Positions 46,991 through 57,826 of a stretch of 64,000 bases of DNA are shown here, piece after piece. The DNA is from Cheiracanthium punctorium (taxonomy: Eukaryota; Arthropoda; Arachnida; Araneae; Cheiracanthiidae): NCBI GenBank assembly GCA_038373885.1, contig JAWZYV010013141.1:620001-684000 (forward strand). Reading direction: 5' to 3'. Within the stretch, counting starts at the first letter, position 1. Each line of letters begins with the position of its first letter. A program made the translations under genes and the position numbers. Below the pieces are notes generated by a model that saw only the letters and a program-made list of their open reading frames with translations, was not told the DNA's origin and made no database searches.

Positions 46991-48101
46991 ATCCCTGTTG
47001 CACACAGGCATCTAAATTTCTAGAACAGCACCTGATAATTGATATCCACCAAAACACGATGCTAAAAGTACGAAGAAACTTATGGGCGACGATTGACGAA
47101 GTTTGGTGGATCTCGATAAACGATGGAACATGAAATAAAAAAATAACGCATCTTTTTAAACAGACTTCAATGATTTTATATGTATATTTTTTTTATTCCA
47201 TCCTAACTGTCCCGAATACTGACCACCCGCTCTACAGTTTCTACTGATCTGACACCTCAGAGAAAGATATTAAGACTTTACCCCTCTAACAAGACATCAT
47301 TAGGACAAGGCATTACTGCTAAAGAGCGTCTATCAACGCTAACTTTCAGCTCAGTTTATATCATTTCTGATCAATGTCATGTTCTCCTTCATCCACAAAG
47401 ACAAAAGGATCACAATGGAAAGAACAGGAGTCTTGCTGCCCTCTTAAAATTGCGGGCATAAGGATAAAGAGATAAAACTAAGCTCAAATGTTTAGGGTCC
47501 CATGCAAAATTTTATGGGTTACTTTTCAAGATAATAAGAAAATCAATGAAAACACTAAAAAAGTTTGGGGTCGTAAAAATGGGTTCTCAGGTATGGCTAA
47601 GGTCTTTAAAAAGTGGAACCTGGTAACATAAAAGATATTCGGTCCATTCTGGGGATGGGGGTGAGGGGAATGGGTAAAATATATTGCGTCAAGGTGATTT
47701 TTGAAAGAACACTTTTTTCTGACTTGGAAAAGATTGACTTCAAATGCAGTTTGAAAAATCAGATGATTAAACAAGATAATCGGCCATCACATATGACTTT
47801 GATGGCATCAACGACTACCATTATTATTTTTTTTTCTTTAATTGCACTTCAACAATGAATATATAGTTTTAAGAAGTTAAAGGAATTAATATACGTAATC
47901 AATATATTATTATTATTATTTTAATTAAAAAAAGAGAAAAAGACCCAAAACCCTCCGGCACAGAGCACATCATAATTTAAATGCCCTGAAATGCATTAAT
48001 TGCTAATCAAACCGTACAAAAAGTTATATTTCCTAAAAAAGTTTACAAAATTCGTATATTCCCCCCACTTGTTTGTTGTTATAAATGCAGTTCCAACTCA
48101 C

Positions 48102-48204
48102 CTCCAGCTTGTAAGAGTATCCTCGTACAAGTTTCGTTATCATTGGTGGCAGCAGCATGTAGAGCAGTTCGACCATGAGAATCTTTAGTATTCAGATACT
48201 GAAT
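48102..48204 (-). CDS. 103-nt exon encoding an ankyrin repeat
   Basis: On the minus strand TTTCTTTTCCAG precedes 34 codons plus one base, and the donor GTGAGT follows. The peptide reads IQYLNTKDSHGRTALHAAA then TNDNETCTRILLQAG. It has the canonical ankyrin pattern: DxxGRTALHxAA for the turn and first helix, and LLxxGA for the second helix and loop. The exon starts in phase 0 and ends in phase 1, matching the exon at 3011-3051. By eye it resembles repeats in the ANKRD28/44/52 group (xxxDSKGRTPLHAAA), but many ankyrin proteins share this consensus, so I give no symbol. Codon use is ordinary and there are no stops. Confidence 0.9.
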
Positions 48205-48676
48205 CTGGAAAAGAAATTTAAAAAAAAAAATCAGTTAATTCTCAAATTACACAACTATAAACAAAACATACATCATTGTGATGGCTGTAAGTTTGTAAAA
48301 AACTTCTACAAGAAGTAAAAAAACAAACACCGCAAAAATACTTTTTCTTTCCTTGATATAATTATCTTCTAATTAAGTAAAAAAGTATGAAAACTTGTTT
48401 ATAATCACAATCTCACGTCATTTAATGTGAATAACTGTGCAAGTGATCGTGCCAAACGTTTGAAAAATAAATAAATAAAAATTATAATTATTGTTAAAAA
48501 ATTTTAATACATTTAAATTTTTATATTTATAAAATTAAATTAAAAATACGGCATTTGATTCCGCATTAGTAAACAATTAATTGAAATATTAATAGAAATG
48601 CACTATCACTAATATATACTCATACAAATGCAATTGGTCGTCAGAGTTATTCAAAACTCCAAATGTCAAACTATCT

Positions 48677-48715
<39 letters not shown>

Positions 48716-49154
48716 ACTGATAGATAAAAGGCCCAAAAACAATTCTTATAATTTTCTCCCGGAAAAAGAAAAGTTAAGATAATTATAACAATCACAAAAA
48801 ATAATTAAGAGCCCCACAACCTTCTGTTGTTCAGAAAGTGAATTTCACTACAGAACGTCCAACTAATTGCAGATTGACATTTCATTTACCAGTGTACAAT
48901 GCTTCATTAAATGACGTCTAAATCTCCATAACAACATGGCAGTATTTATAGATGTATAACATCAGGTGTTATCTTCTTATCACGTGTATTTTAGATAATT
49001 AAACTGTCAGTTCCAGATTAGAGATATCAATATCTAACAAAATAGATACAAAACATTGCAATAAAAAAATAGAAAAATCATCGATCTTTTTCCAATTTGA
49101 TGCTTCTGCTAATCAATATCGCTAAGAGAGAAGGCATAAAATACAAACATAAAA
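48205..49154. other. Intron upstream of the ankyrin exon
   Basis: A 36-base A-run is at 48678-48713. No upstream ankyrin exon is visible here, so the preceding exon is either missed or beyond 64000. Confidence 0.45.
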
Positions 49155-49330
49155 TGGGCCCTATCGTGGCCGAGTGGATAAGACACTGAGCATGAACATG
49201 GTGAATGGGTAAAGCGTGAAGGTCCAGGGTTCTGACCTGCCTCGCGGCTGGAGTTTTGGGAAGTTTTCTCCAGGTGCAACGTGAATTCGCGCTTGAACCC
49301 TTTAAAAAAATCTCCTTTGGCGAACACTAG
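49155..49330 (+). repeat. tRNA-derived SINE, decayed copy
   Basis: A good box A (TGGCCGAGTGGATAAG) and box-B-like GGTTCTGACC precede the family body (GGCTGGAGTTTTGGGAAG, TTCTCCAGGTGCAACGTG, GCGCTTGAACCCTTTAAA). The head is better preserved than the tail, which fades after 49325. Confidence 0.7.
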
Positions 49331-49647
49331 GATAATTTATGATTCATTGGCTGGGTGAAGATTTAAATATTTAACTTACATAATACCAAACAAAAGATAT
49401 GATACCAACAGTAAGATACAAATTTTCAATGAAATTATAATTATTATTATTGCGAAAAAAAAAAAAAACCTCGGCTGTTCGAGCCTCGTCAGGGGGAGAT
49501 CCCCCTGAACCCCCCTAATTTTTTAGTTCCATTATTGCCATATTAAAACGATATTAATTGACTGTGTCATTTCACCGCTCATCTTTCGAGTATTTCGACT
49601 GGGAACCCCTATGTTGAAATTTTTATGATTGTAACCTATTTATAGAA

Positions 49648-49830
49648 AAATACGTGTGATGCATGTTCTACAGCTGACGAAATATTGTAACAATAGATTA
49701 AAGCTATTGTGAACTAATAGTATTTAAATATATGTAAAAAAATACACGTGAAGCTTCTACAATATTGTAACAATAGATTAAAACTGTTGTGAACTAATAG
49801 TATTTAAAAACATGTAAAATTATATTGCAT
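49648..49830 (+). repeat. Tandem duplication of ~80 bp
   Basis: AATATTGTAACAATAGATTAAA .. TATTGTGAACTAATAGTATTTAAA is present at 49681 and again at 49761, each preceded by a form of AAAAATAC(AC)GTGA and TTCTAC. The copies are close to identical, so the duplication looks recent. Confidence 0.75.
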
Positions 49831-50125
49831 ACTTTTATGTCGCATTTTTGGGACACATTTTTCAATAAAGGGTGGTGAGAGATAAAATGACATAGTCATT
49901 AAAACAGCTTTATGGGCTTAAGGGTCCGCCCAAAACTTCAGGCCTGTGTACTGGGGGACCAGTATCCCACACCCAAACGGCGAGTCCGTGTCCAAATTCT
50001 CGAATTAAACTTACTTTTCATTAGTTCTTCCGCTTTTAAGGAAAGAAAAAAAAAATAACGGAAGGATAATTTTCACAAAACTCAATATGCTTTTCCAAGA
50101 ATTATTCAATAATTTAAATACTATT

Positions 50126-50600
50126 TGCTAATTTAAATGATGGTGATTTAGAACATATATACCCAATTTGAGCTCAATCGAATGTACCGTTTAAATGCTA
50201 GCGCACTTTCAAGAATTTCCTCCCTTAGGCGATAATGTAAAAGAAATCTTTGTCGCAGCCCTGTAGAAAAACTTTAAGCCCTATACACATCAAAATCAAT
50301 ACAGGTCTTGCGATGGTGGTTTATAACATATATACCCAATTTGAGCTCAATCGAATGTACCGTTTAAACGATAGCGCACTTTCGAGAATTTCCCCCCATA
50401 GGCCATAATGTAAAAGAAATCTTTGTCGTAGCCCTGTAGGAAAACTGTAAGTCCTATACACACCAAAATCAATACCGGTCTTGCGATGGTGGTTTATAAC
50501 ATATATACCCAATTTGAGCTCAATCGAATGCCCCGTTTAGAAGTTATCGTGTTCACTCACATACACACAAGCGCACATTCACACACACACACACACACGT
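50126..50600 (-). repeat. 173-bp tandem array, 2.4 units
   Basis: ACATATATACCCAATTTGAG starts at 50153, 50326 and 50499, exactly 173 bp apart each time. Each unit carries AGCTCAATCGAATG, a GATAATGTAAAAGAAATCTT block, CAGCCCTGTAG and CACCAAAATCAATACCGGTC. The last partial unit runs into ACACACACAC. It is the reverse orientation of the degenerate array at 12541-13665. Bases 50601-51142 hold no recognisable gene. Confidence 0.85.
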
Positions 50601-51374
50601 GCATACATACATACATCTTCTAAAAACAGCATAAATGAATTCAGAAGACCTCAAAACGTGTCAATACACCAAAATCTCTAAGTCGAATTTTTTCATGATT
50701 ACAATACTTTCCTTAATGTTCGGAAAGTAACAATGAGTAGATTTTGGCCTCCCTTTTATTTCGGCCGGTCGTTCACACCTTTCACACACGACGGGACGGG
50801 CCCCGTTTTTCAGTGAATTATCAAGAGACTGTGGATTATTTTGATTTTTCTATGACGTCAGTTTAAAAGGTCCTTGACGGACTCGCCCAAGATGCGCGTG
50901 CGGCTTTATTACTCATCAGACTGCCACCTACTAGTTCAGAGAGGATGTTGCGTAGGTTAGTTTTTGCTGCGCGGCAACTCAATTTCCCATCTTTTAGCCA
51001 CCCTGCCCAGCGTTCGTCTCGTTTCGCAAGAATTTAATTTATTCAACCATGCGTCCTGCTTCCAGTGATTTAAGTAATAGATTTCGTTGTCGCTGAATGT
51101 GTCTTTTGCTGCACAACATGCCGTTCTATAGCATAAAATTAACACTTTAACGTGCAGTGTTCCCTCTCAGAGAACACCAAACTCTGACGTTTTGACTGTT
51201 GCCAGTCACGAAGAATAGATTCGTTTTCTATAAAATGGTTTCGGGTGACATAGCTCCACGAGAATCCTTTACTTTTTAAGCACGTCATTTCCCGTAAAAA
51301 AAATGGTCACGGTTATTTTTAACAGCACTGACATCTGCTGAAAAATGGGAGAATGCGAGAACAGCTGGACAGAT

Positions 51375-52752
51375 CCCAGCCAGCACATAAGCTTAAATCA
51401 AGCTTGAGATTTGGCTTGGCAATGCAAGGTTGGCTTAAGCTGGATTTTGACTTGCAAAGTGCGGTGATGGCGCCATCTGTGAAAGAGAATGGACATTAAT
51501 TGTCTAGCGTCTTCAAATTTGTTGAAAGTTCGTAAAAGATGTGTTTTAACGGGGATGGGTTTTTTATTACCAGTGCCATATTACCGGCAGGACAAACGGG
51601 GTACCTGCCCAGGGCCTACAGATTTTAGGGCCCAAAAATCTTACATCTTACACTTTTGTAATTTTAAAATAATATTACAAAGGATAAAAAAAATTCAGAA
51701 GTTAAATAATTTTTTTAATTATAAAGTATGAACAATGAAAATAATTCAAATTTACATTTGTATAAATTAATTTAAACTTATTTTTAATTCTTCTAAATGC
51801 TCTATATCGATATAGCATACCAATATATGTAGGAAAATAACTAACCACATTTGTAAAGAGAATTTTTAGCGTTAAAAAATAGCAAAATTTTTCAATTATT
51901 TGTTATTATAAGAAATATTTACAAAAATGACTAAAGTGTTTGTATTCCATACATGATACTGTGATACACAAATGTGATATAGCATTTCGAAGTAACGTTT
52001 AACTATCTGTTTCTTTGATTTCAGATTACATAACACAAAATTTGTGTTAAGTAAGTAAACCCATTCTATATTTCCAAATATGGAAATTCTTCAAAATGAA
52101 ATACAAATATACTACGAAATTGATTTCAAAATCAGTCGTTTGTCTCGATTTTGGCCAGCGGCAGTATTGCTCATGAGTGTTGCGAAAGTTTTAAAACATG
52201 TGTTGCTCTTAAGTTTATATTATATTTATTTCCCTATTAGTAGAGTCTCTAAATCACACATATAATTATTTTAATTTTGATGTATCCCATGGAAAAATAA
52301 AAAAAAAACAAATAACATATCGCCCACTTATCAATCTGGCCAGAAAACCGCTTAATAATTCACTTCAAACTTTAGTCATAGCTGCACAAGGCTCTGGTGG
52401 CTGAATGGATAACGCGCTCGGCTACTAATCGAAAGGTCCCGGGTTCTATTCTAGCCACGGACACTCGATGGAAACAGATTAAAATAACTTAAAATTACAG
52501 CATAAAGGGGGAAAATGCGCGGAAAAATAAAGTATGTGGGGCGCGTTCGCCAGCGGGCGCCCTGTGTATTTAGAAAATTTGTCAAGCTTGATTCAAGCTT
52601 GAAATGTCAAGCTTAATGCAAGCTGGGCAAGTGTAAACTAGAACACTTGATTCAAGCTTGCATCAAGCTTACACGACTGGAATTTTCAAGCTTAATTCAA
52701 GCTTATTGACTTGATAAATCAAGCTTGATGCAAGTTTGCTGTGCTGTCTGGG
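51375..52752 (+). mobile_element. AAGCTTGA-rich DNA transposon, copy 2 (1.38 kb)
   Basis: The ends CCCAGCCAGCACATAAGC and (inverted) CCCAGACAGCACAGC bound AAGCTTGA-dense flanks. Comparison with the empty site at about 58050 (GGATAGATTGCCC) shows that the insertion duplicated AT, or nothing if the ends are TCCCAG..CTGGGA. The order of internal modules is the same as in copy 1, reversed: a 'GGGCCCTAAAAT' segment, the 61-codon frame at 52080-52265 and the tRNA-like block at 52391-52460. There is no transposase, so it is non-autonomous. The superfamily is not known to me. Confidence 0.8.
52391..52460 (+). repeat. tRNA-Arg-like module inside copy 2
   Basis: GGCTCTGGTGGCTGAATGG, ATAACGCGCTCGGCTAC, TAATCGAAAGGTCCC and GGGTTCTATTCTAG follow the layout of a tRNA-Arg. 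Here the anticodon position reads ACT, and ACG in copy 1. The acceptor stem fails, so it is not scored as a functional tRNA. Confidence 0.55.
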
Positions 52753-52940
52753 ATTGCCCAATGCTGAAAAAAGGGCAGCCGATGCCATCGCTCGACTAAA
52801 CTACCAGCAAGACGGCGGACGATCGAAACGTTCATCGCGTGCCACAGATCTAGAGGCCCTTTTTTGACGACAGCTGGCTGTGCGTGGCAACGGCTGCCCT
52901 TTGTTCAGCATTGGGAAAGGGTTGCGCCTCAAAGGGTTAA

Positions 52941-53040
52941 AACATTTTTTAAATGAGAGGGGGGGATATATGAGAAAGTACTGTCACAAAGAATATATTT
53001 TATGGTCTCTCGGAATTACAATATGTTATCAGGTAATATA

Positions 53041-53078
<38 letters not shown>

Positions 53079-53777
53079 CTAACAAGTAAAACACAAAACA
53101 TACTACAAATAAGACATATCTCGCATAAAAATACAACAGCTATTAGCAAGAATTAGAGACCAGATTTTGAAGCCAAATAAATTGCAAGAATTATTGTGAT
53201 AATATTATATATATATTAAAACTACTAGTACAAAGAGTTTTATCAGTTAAAGAAAGAAACAAAATCCTTTTAAAGCCATCGTTATACCTATTTGCATAGG
53301 TAAAATATTAGTATTTGGAAGATTATCCGACTTAAAATAATACATAGCTTTCGGGGTGAGTTTCAATTCCTAATAAGGACGTCAGAAACCATGAAATTAC
53401 ATACAATTATCCAGTTTATCGAATTTTTAGAGTTGCAAAATCTCAGTGGATCTTCCTGTGGAAAAATAATCCAAGTTACTGTGTTAATATGCTTATCCTG
53501 ACAAAAAGGTTTAAAAAAAAAAATCTCCTGAACACTGATTAAAACAAAATCACGAAAACATGCATATTGAGAGATCTAATAATAATGAAGCCTGGGAAGA
53601 AACTTGTATAGAAGATGACAAGAATTGCGGACAGAATGAAGTATGTGTTACTTCATACTTCATTCTGTAAAACGATACATAGAATTACAGTTAGATTTTG
53701 AAAATTAGGCAGCTGAAGCAAATTTTACTAAATCACGTTTATTTACAAATAAAACCTACTTTCAGGTATTTTTACAT
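52941..53777. other. Stretch with (AT)n and a short perfect hairpin
   Basis: An AT dinucleotide run lies at about 53035-53078. ACAGAATGAAGTATG at 53631-53645 is followed after 8 bases by its exact complement CATACTTCATTCTGT (53654-53668). Nothing looks coding. Confidence 0.55.
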
Positions 53778-54283
53778 CAGGGTTTCTACAGATTTCACAG
53801 CTTTTGCTTCCCTGACTTTTTATCTAGCGTGCTTTCCTGAATTTTGTGTTTCTGTTTTTAATATTAAATCCTTTTATTAATAACTTTTTATATATTTTGC
53901 TCCTTTTTTACAAATAATAATAATGTAATAATAATAATAAAATCAATATACACAAAAATATTATTTGACATCACTGGATTCTAACAAAAACATGTTTGAT
54001 AATAATTAAAACTAAGAATATTTCAACTCAACAAGATATGTTAATAAAGGACGCACTTTAAAATTATTTATAAAGTTAAATAAGAAAATGAAAATAAAAC
54101 AATTTCTACAATTAGGTACAAACAGGAAGTATTTTCTTGATTTTGCCGCAAAATTCAAATATTCTTGCTTTTCCCTGACCTTTCTTCAATTTCATCAAAT
54201 TTCCCTGTGACTTTTTTCCCAAATCCCCGACTTTCCATGACCAAAACTCATTTCCCTGACTTTCCAGGTCTGTAGAAACCCTG
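53778..54283. mobile_element. hAT-like MITE, TIR CAGGGTTTCTACAGA
   Basis: CAGGGTTTCTACAGATTTC at the left and TCTGTAGAAACCCTG at the right form a 15-bp inverted pair. CCCTGACTTT and TTTCCCTGACC motifs recur several times inside each end. The 8-bp flanks do not match. It is 506 bp with no frame of note. Confidence 0.7.
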
Positions 54284-56389
54284 AACATTTATGTGAGTTT
54301 TTATGGAATAAGTCTAAAATTTTATGTTAAAAATTATGTTTTCTTACGTGGAATATTTTTTATTTACTTTAAAACACTCTCCGATAATTTCTCATTAAAT
54401 ATTAATTCTTAGTACATTTAAATAGTTCTTCCATTATGAATGAGAACAATTTAAAGTTTAACGAAAAAAAATATTAAAACATAAATATCTTTCAAGCATT
54501 TTTTTTAAATCATGAAAAGTACCAAAACCCCGCAGTCCACAGGGAATTGTGCTGTCGAATCAGATCTGAAAGGGTTAAAGTGTCTTGATTTGCGAATAAA
54601 ATCTAAGCAAAAAGCCCTAACACGCTCAAAAATTTTAACTTACAACTTCTCAAAAAAGTATTCGAGTAAAAGCAATATTTCCTATTTTAATTTTGTTATT
54701 GAGTATTTGTATTTGTTTAGTCATGTAATCAGTCTTTCGAAAACACATAACTCGCAACACATGCGAGAAGTTGTTATTATACACTACTACATGATTAAAT
54801 TTTTATAAAGCCCCGTTATTTTATTTGTAAAACCGAAGTAGGTAATTTGACTTACGTTCGAATACTATTTTGAAAGGGTGCATAATGCCTCTCAGAATAG
54901 ATTTCAATATTAATGGTGGAAAATTAACATTGGAATTCACTTGATAATCTCGTCTCGCATAGTAACGGCAGAAATATCCATCTCGCTCGTATATATTCCC
55001 TACTTAACAATATTTCTCGGCATGGTTTTTCAAATTTCTTTCTCTTTTTAAACATCCCCCCAAAAAATCTATGAACTTAATGGATTTACCGAAAAATAAA
55101 AAAGTTCGTTTTGTTGTTGTCTTTTATTACTACCATTAGCACTTCTGAAAATGTAAGTGAAATGACATACATTTTATTTTTCAAGAACTTTCATTTTACA
55201 GAACGTCAAGGTACACACAAGGCACGGCAAAAAGTTTTAAAGCAGCATAATGGCAAAAGATATTTTTTCCAATCTTCCGAAACTGCAATTGAAGGAAAAA
55301 TTAATCAAAGGTGACATTTAAGAACACGTTGACTATCGTCGCTTCCGGGCTGGTAATTTACCTATACCTGTTTTTTTCTCTTTCATTGAAGTTGCGCTTG
55401 AAACTTTCTAAGATACTAAAGCCCTTTCGAAGCACGTTTTTTTAAATTAAAAAACAGCGTCACTATACACTATATTTTTAACTGTATTTTATTAAAATAT
55501 TAATGTTTGGGGAGAAAAAAAAAACTAATTTTTAATAATTAAATCTTTTTAAAAGAAGCCATATCTATTAGACTTAAAGACATGAAATTAAATTTCTATA
55601 TCTCAAGGAAGATGATCTGACTAATTGCTCATCAACGCCCAGCCAAATCTATTGGACTTACGGACATGAAACTTTAGGAAGTTGTTTCTTGTATGCCCAA
55701 GCAGCCATTTAAGAACTAATTTTTTAAAAATTCGCAAATAAACGGGAGTGGCGGGCCAAAAAGTTCTTTTGGCAAAACCTTTCATACCTCAATGAGCAAA
55801 AGAGATAGTCGTAAAATTTTTGCTTTAAAATGTAGCGAATACGAATGCCTGAAAATCCGTTTAAGGGATTTTTAGAATTTGCACCCAAACTAGGGTAAGG
55901 GGCCCGAACGTAGTTCTCACATCTGCTTTCACATTTCAGGAAAATAAAGATAGTCATAAAAGTCTTGTATATAATATGTAACGAACAAAAGTACGTAAAA
56001 ATTATTTTATTTTTTTTTTTTTTTTTTTTAATTGACCTCAATAGGGAGTTGTTGACACAGAGTGTTTTTCGTGTATATTTTTATCCTGAAAGAAAAAACA
56101 AAAATCGTATCGGTGATGCTCTTGCTCTAAAATGCAATATAAACAGAAATACATGTTCCATTCAGTCAAAATGTTAGGGTAACCAGCGATTCTTAAAGTT
56201 AAAAAGGCCCATATTGGCAGATCCACAGAGGCTAGTCTTTCTCTGGAGGCTAGAAGTGTTGCCAGACATGTGAAGGGCCTAAATGCAAAATAGCTAGAAC
56301 AGCAATTAAAAATCTATTCTAGCTAGAGTATTTTTAAAGCTTCAGTAAATTAATGTTCGATTAGACAACTTTGATTTTAACAAATGAAG
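54284..56389. other. AT-rich stretch without recognisable genes
   Basis: A short near-repeat, GCCATATCTATTAGACTTA / GCCAAATCTATTGGACTTA, occurs 84 bp apart near 55558 and 55642. Open frames of 98 (54512) and 105 codons (55724, minus) show no domain. They are rich in F/K/N, as expected by chance at this composition. Confidence 0.45.
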
Positions 56390-56539
56390 CAGAGCCGGCC
56401 CGAGGGGTGTGCGGGGCCCCAGGCGAAGCGCAAGAGCGGGGCCTCTTCTCTATCATGTCTTATGAGATAGCAATAAAAAGGCCCAGGAGCGGGGCCTTAG
56501 GCGATCGCCTACATTCGCACCCCCCTTGGACCGGCCCTG
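56390..56539. mobile_element. hAT-like MITE, TIR CAGRGCCGG
   Basis: The ends are CAGAGCCGGCCCGAGG and (inverted) CAGGGCCGGTCCAAGG. GCGGGGCC motifs repeat inside (AGAGCGGGGCC, GGAGCGGGGCC). The octamers do not match, so the copy is old. Its high GC content stands out against its neighbours. Confidence 0.65.
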
Positions 56540-56646
56540 ACTTAAGTATAACAATAGATTTCTGTCACTACAGTAACTGTAATGTTAAAAATAGAATATT
56601 AATTATTTATTTCAAGTGAACATATATGAAATGCAATAAGTATGGT

Positions 56647-56816
56647 CAGGGGCGTAGCCAGAAATTTTTCATGGGGGGGTTACAACTACTACAACTCATA
56701 TATATGTATACGTGTGTGTGATAATGTTGTGAAGAATATACATTTTGTATGGCAAAAATTTCTCATGGGGGGGTGGTTATGACCCCCCTAACTCCCCCCC
56801 CTTGGCTACGCCCCTG
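56647..56816 (+). mobile_element. hAT MITE of the CAGGGGCGTAGCC family
   Basis: The ends CAGGGGCGTAGCCAG and TGGCTACGCCCCTG are perfect inverted partners over 13 bp. The octamers AGTATGGT and TGTATGGT match at 7 of 8. G-run and C-run pairs (CATGGGGGGG, GACCCCCC) lie inside each end. It is 170 bp. Confidence 0.9.
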
Positions 56817-57339
56817 TGTATGGTCCTTATTAATATAAATAAGAATTATTTTGCTGCCAAATGATTGCTTTTTTACACGCCCAGATCGTAAAAACCCTTA
56901 CTAGAAAAATATCGGATTATTTAATTTTTTTTTTTTTACTATTATGATACCTATCCCCGTGTTTTGATACAAGGTTACATCCTTAGTTCAAACCTTACTC
57001 ATTCAATTAAATGTAACCTAACTACGTTCTAAAATAAAGAAAGAGCCTGGCGAAACCGCAGTACTCTGTGGTGTATCTCGCCGAAAAACCCACGTGAGTG
57101 TGGTTCTCAGAACACTGAAGTTCACTCCATGGTTCACGCATCTCGACTGATTGATTGATTGATGGAGTGTCTTACGCTCGGAATAACATCAGAGATAGCA
57201 CGCGCTCCCGAGCGGTGATTTTTTCCGAGTTATCTTGAGTTTATCAACAAACCCGGTGAAAGCAACCGGAATTGTACGCGGAAGATTCCTTGCTATCGCT
57301 CGGTACGTCAATAACCGTTTTTGCATCAAACTATCGAAA
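56817..57339. other. Unassigned stretch, CpG-rich from about 57030
   Basis: Bases 57030-57340 contain many CpG sites (GGCGAAACCGCAG, CTCGCCGAAAAACCCACG, CGCGCTCCCGAGCGG) and GATT iterations near 57150. No frame, splice pattern or transposon end is convincing. It could be promoter-like or a decayed element. Confidence 0.35.
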
Positions 57340-57501
57340 TGGCCTCAGCATGCCCGAGTGGAAGAGACAAAGAACATGGTAATCGCTGAAGTAAGAAAGT
57401 CCCGCGTTCGGGGCCTACCGCGAGGTTGTCGATCTAACGGTCTGGAATTTTGGCGGGTTTCCTCCGGATGTAACGTGTATATGCGTTAGAACCCCTTAAC
57501 C

Positions 57502-57820
57502 CAGCGTTTCTCAACCTGTGGGGCGCGACCCCCAAGGGGGCGCAGAGAGTTTGCAGGGGGGGGCGCGAGAAAAACCAAAGAGCAAATAATGATGCATGTT
57601 TTTAAAAAAAACATCTCATATTTACTCAAAAATATATCCATTTTCGCTTAAAATGTTCATTCAAACTTTACTGATAATATTACTTTGTAGAAAATTCGAC
57701 TAAATGTTCATTGTTAAAGATTAAAAAACGAATGTATGCTGAAAAATGTGAGGGAGGGGGCACCACCGTAAGTTAACCTCTGTTGGGGGGGTGAGACACT
57801 AAAAAGGTTGAAAACCGCTG
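57502..57820. mobile_element. hAT MITE, TIR CAGCGTTTCTCAACC
   Basis: CAGCGTTTCTCAACCTGTGG and (inverted) CAGCGGTTTTCAACCTTTTT are the ends. Perfect octamers CCTTAACC lie at 57494-57501 and 57821-57828. The octamer overlaps the TTAACC junction of the piggyBac-like MITE, so this insertion came after it. GGGGCGCG and GGGGGG runs lie inside. It is 319 bp. Confidence 0.9.
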
Positions 57821-57826
57821 CCTTAA

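Larger units (their letters stand above)
3052..48101 (-). other. ~45-kb intron of the ankyrin-repeat gene
   Basis: The interval runs from the GTGAGT donor at 48101 to the CAG acceptor at 3052 on the minus strand. The exons on both sides match in phase and in ankyrin-repeat register, so they can splice directly to each other. The sequence does not rule out an additional in-phase exon inside, but I found no other ankyrin-coding segment. The interval holds the nested plus-strand gene (about 4620-12480) and most of the transposons listed here. Confidence 0.65.
51143..52936 (+). mobile_element. piggyBac-like MITE carrying a nested transposon
   Basis: TTAA, then CACTTTAACGTGCAGTGTTC at the left and GCGCCTCAAAGGG then TTAA at the right, match the uninterrupted copy at 57827-58336. 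Bases 51375-52752 are an insertion. Without it the MITE is about 416 bp and lacks most of the second arm of the internal palindrome that its sister retains. Confidence 0.85.

Noticed and set aside
48000..48188. Plus-strand 62-codon frame over the ankyrin exon
   Set aside because: It is the antisense shadow of the ankyrin-coding exon. The minus-strand frame has the splice sites and the domain.
50126..50600. CRISPR array
   Set aside because: The units are 173-bp tandem copies without short repeats separated by unique spacers, and the genome is eukaryotic.
33424..52265. The near-identical 61-64 codon frame in both AAGCTTGA elements as a conserved protein
   Set aside because: The two elements are almost identical DNA throughout, so a shared frame is expected without selection. 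It has no recognisable domain.
33249..52460. Functional tRNA-Arg genes
   Set aside because: The box A and B motifs and an Arg-like anticodon loop are present, but the acceptor stems do not pair and the anticodon triplets differ between copies of a transposon.
54512..56041. Open frames of about 100 codons (54512-54808 plus, 55724-56041 minus)
   Set aside because: Their F/K/N/I-rich composition is as expected by chance in 70% AT DNA. There is no domain, splice site pair or repeat of the frame elsewhere.
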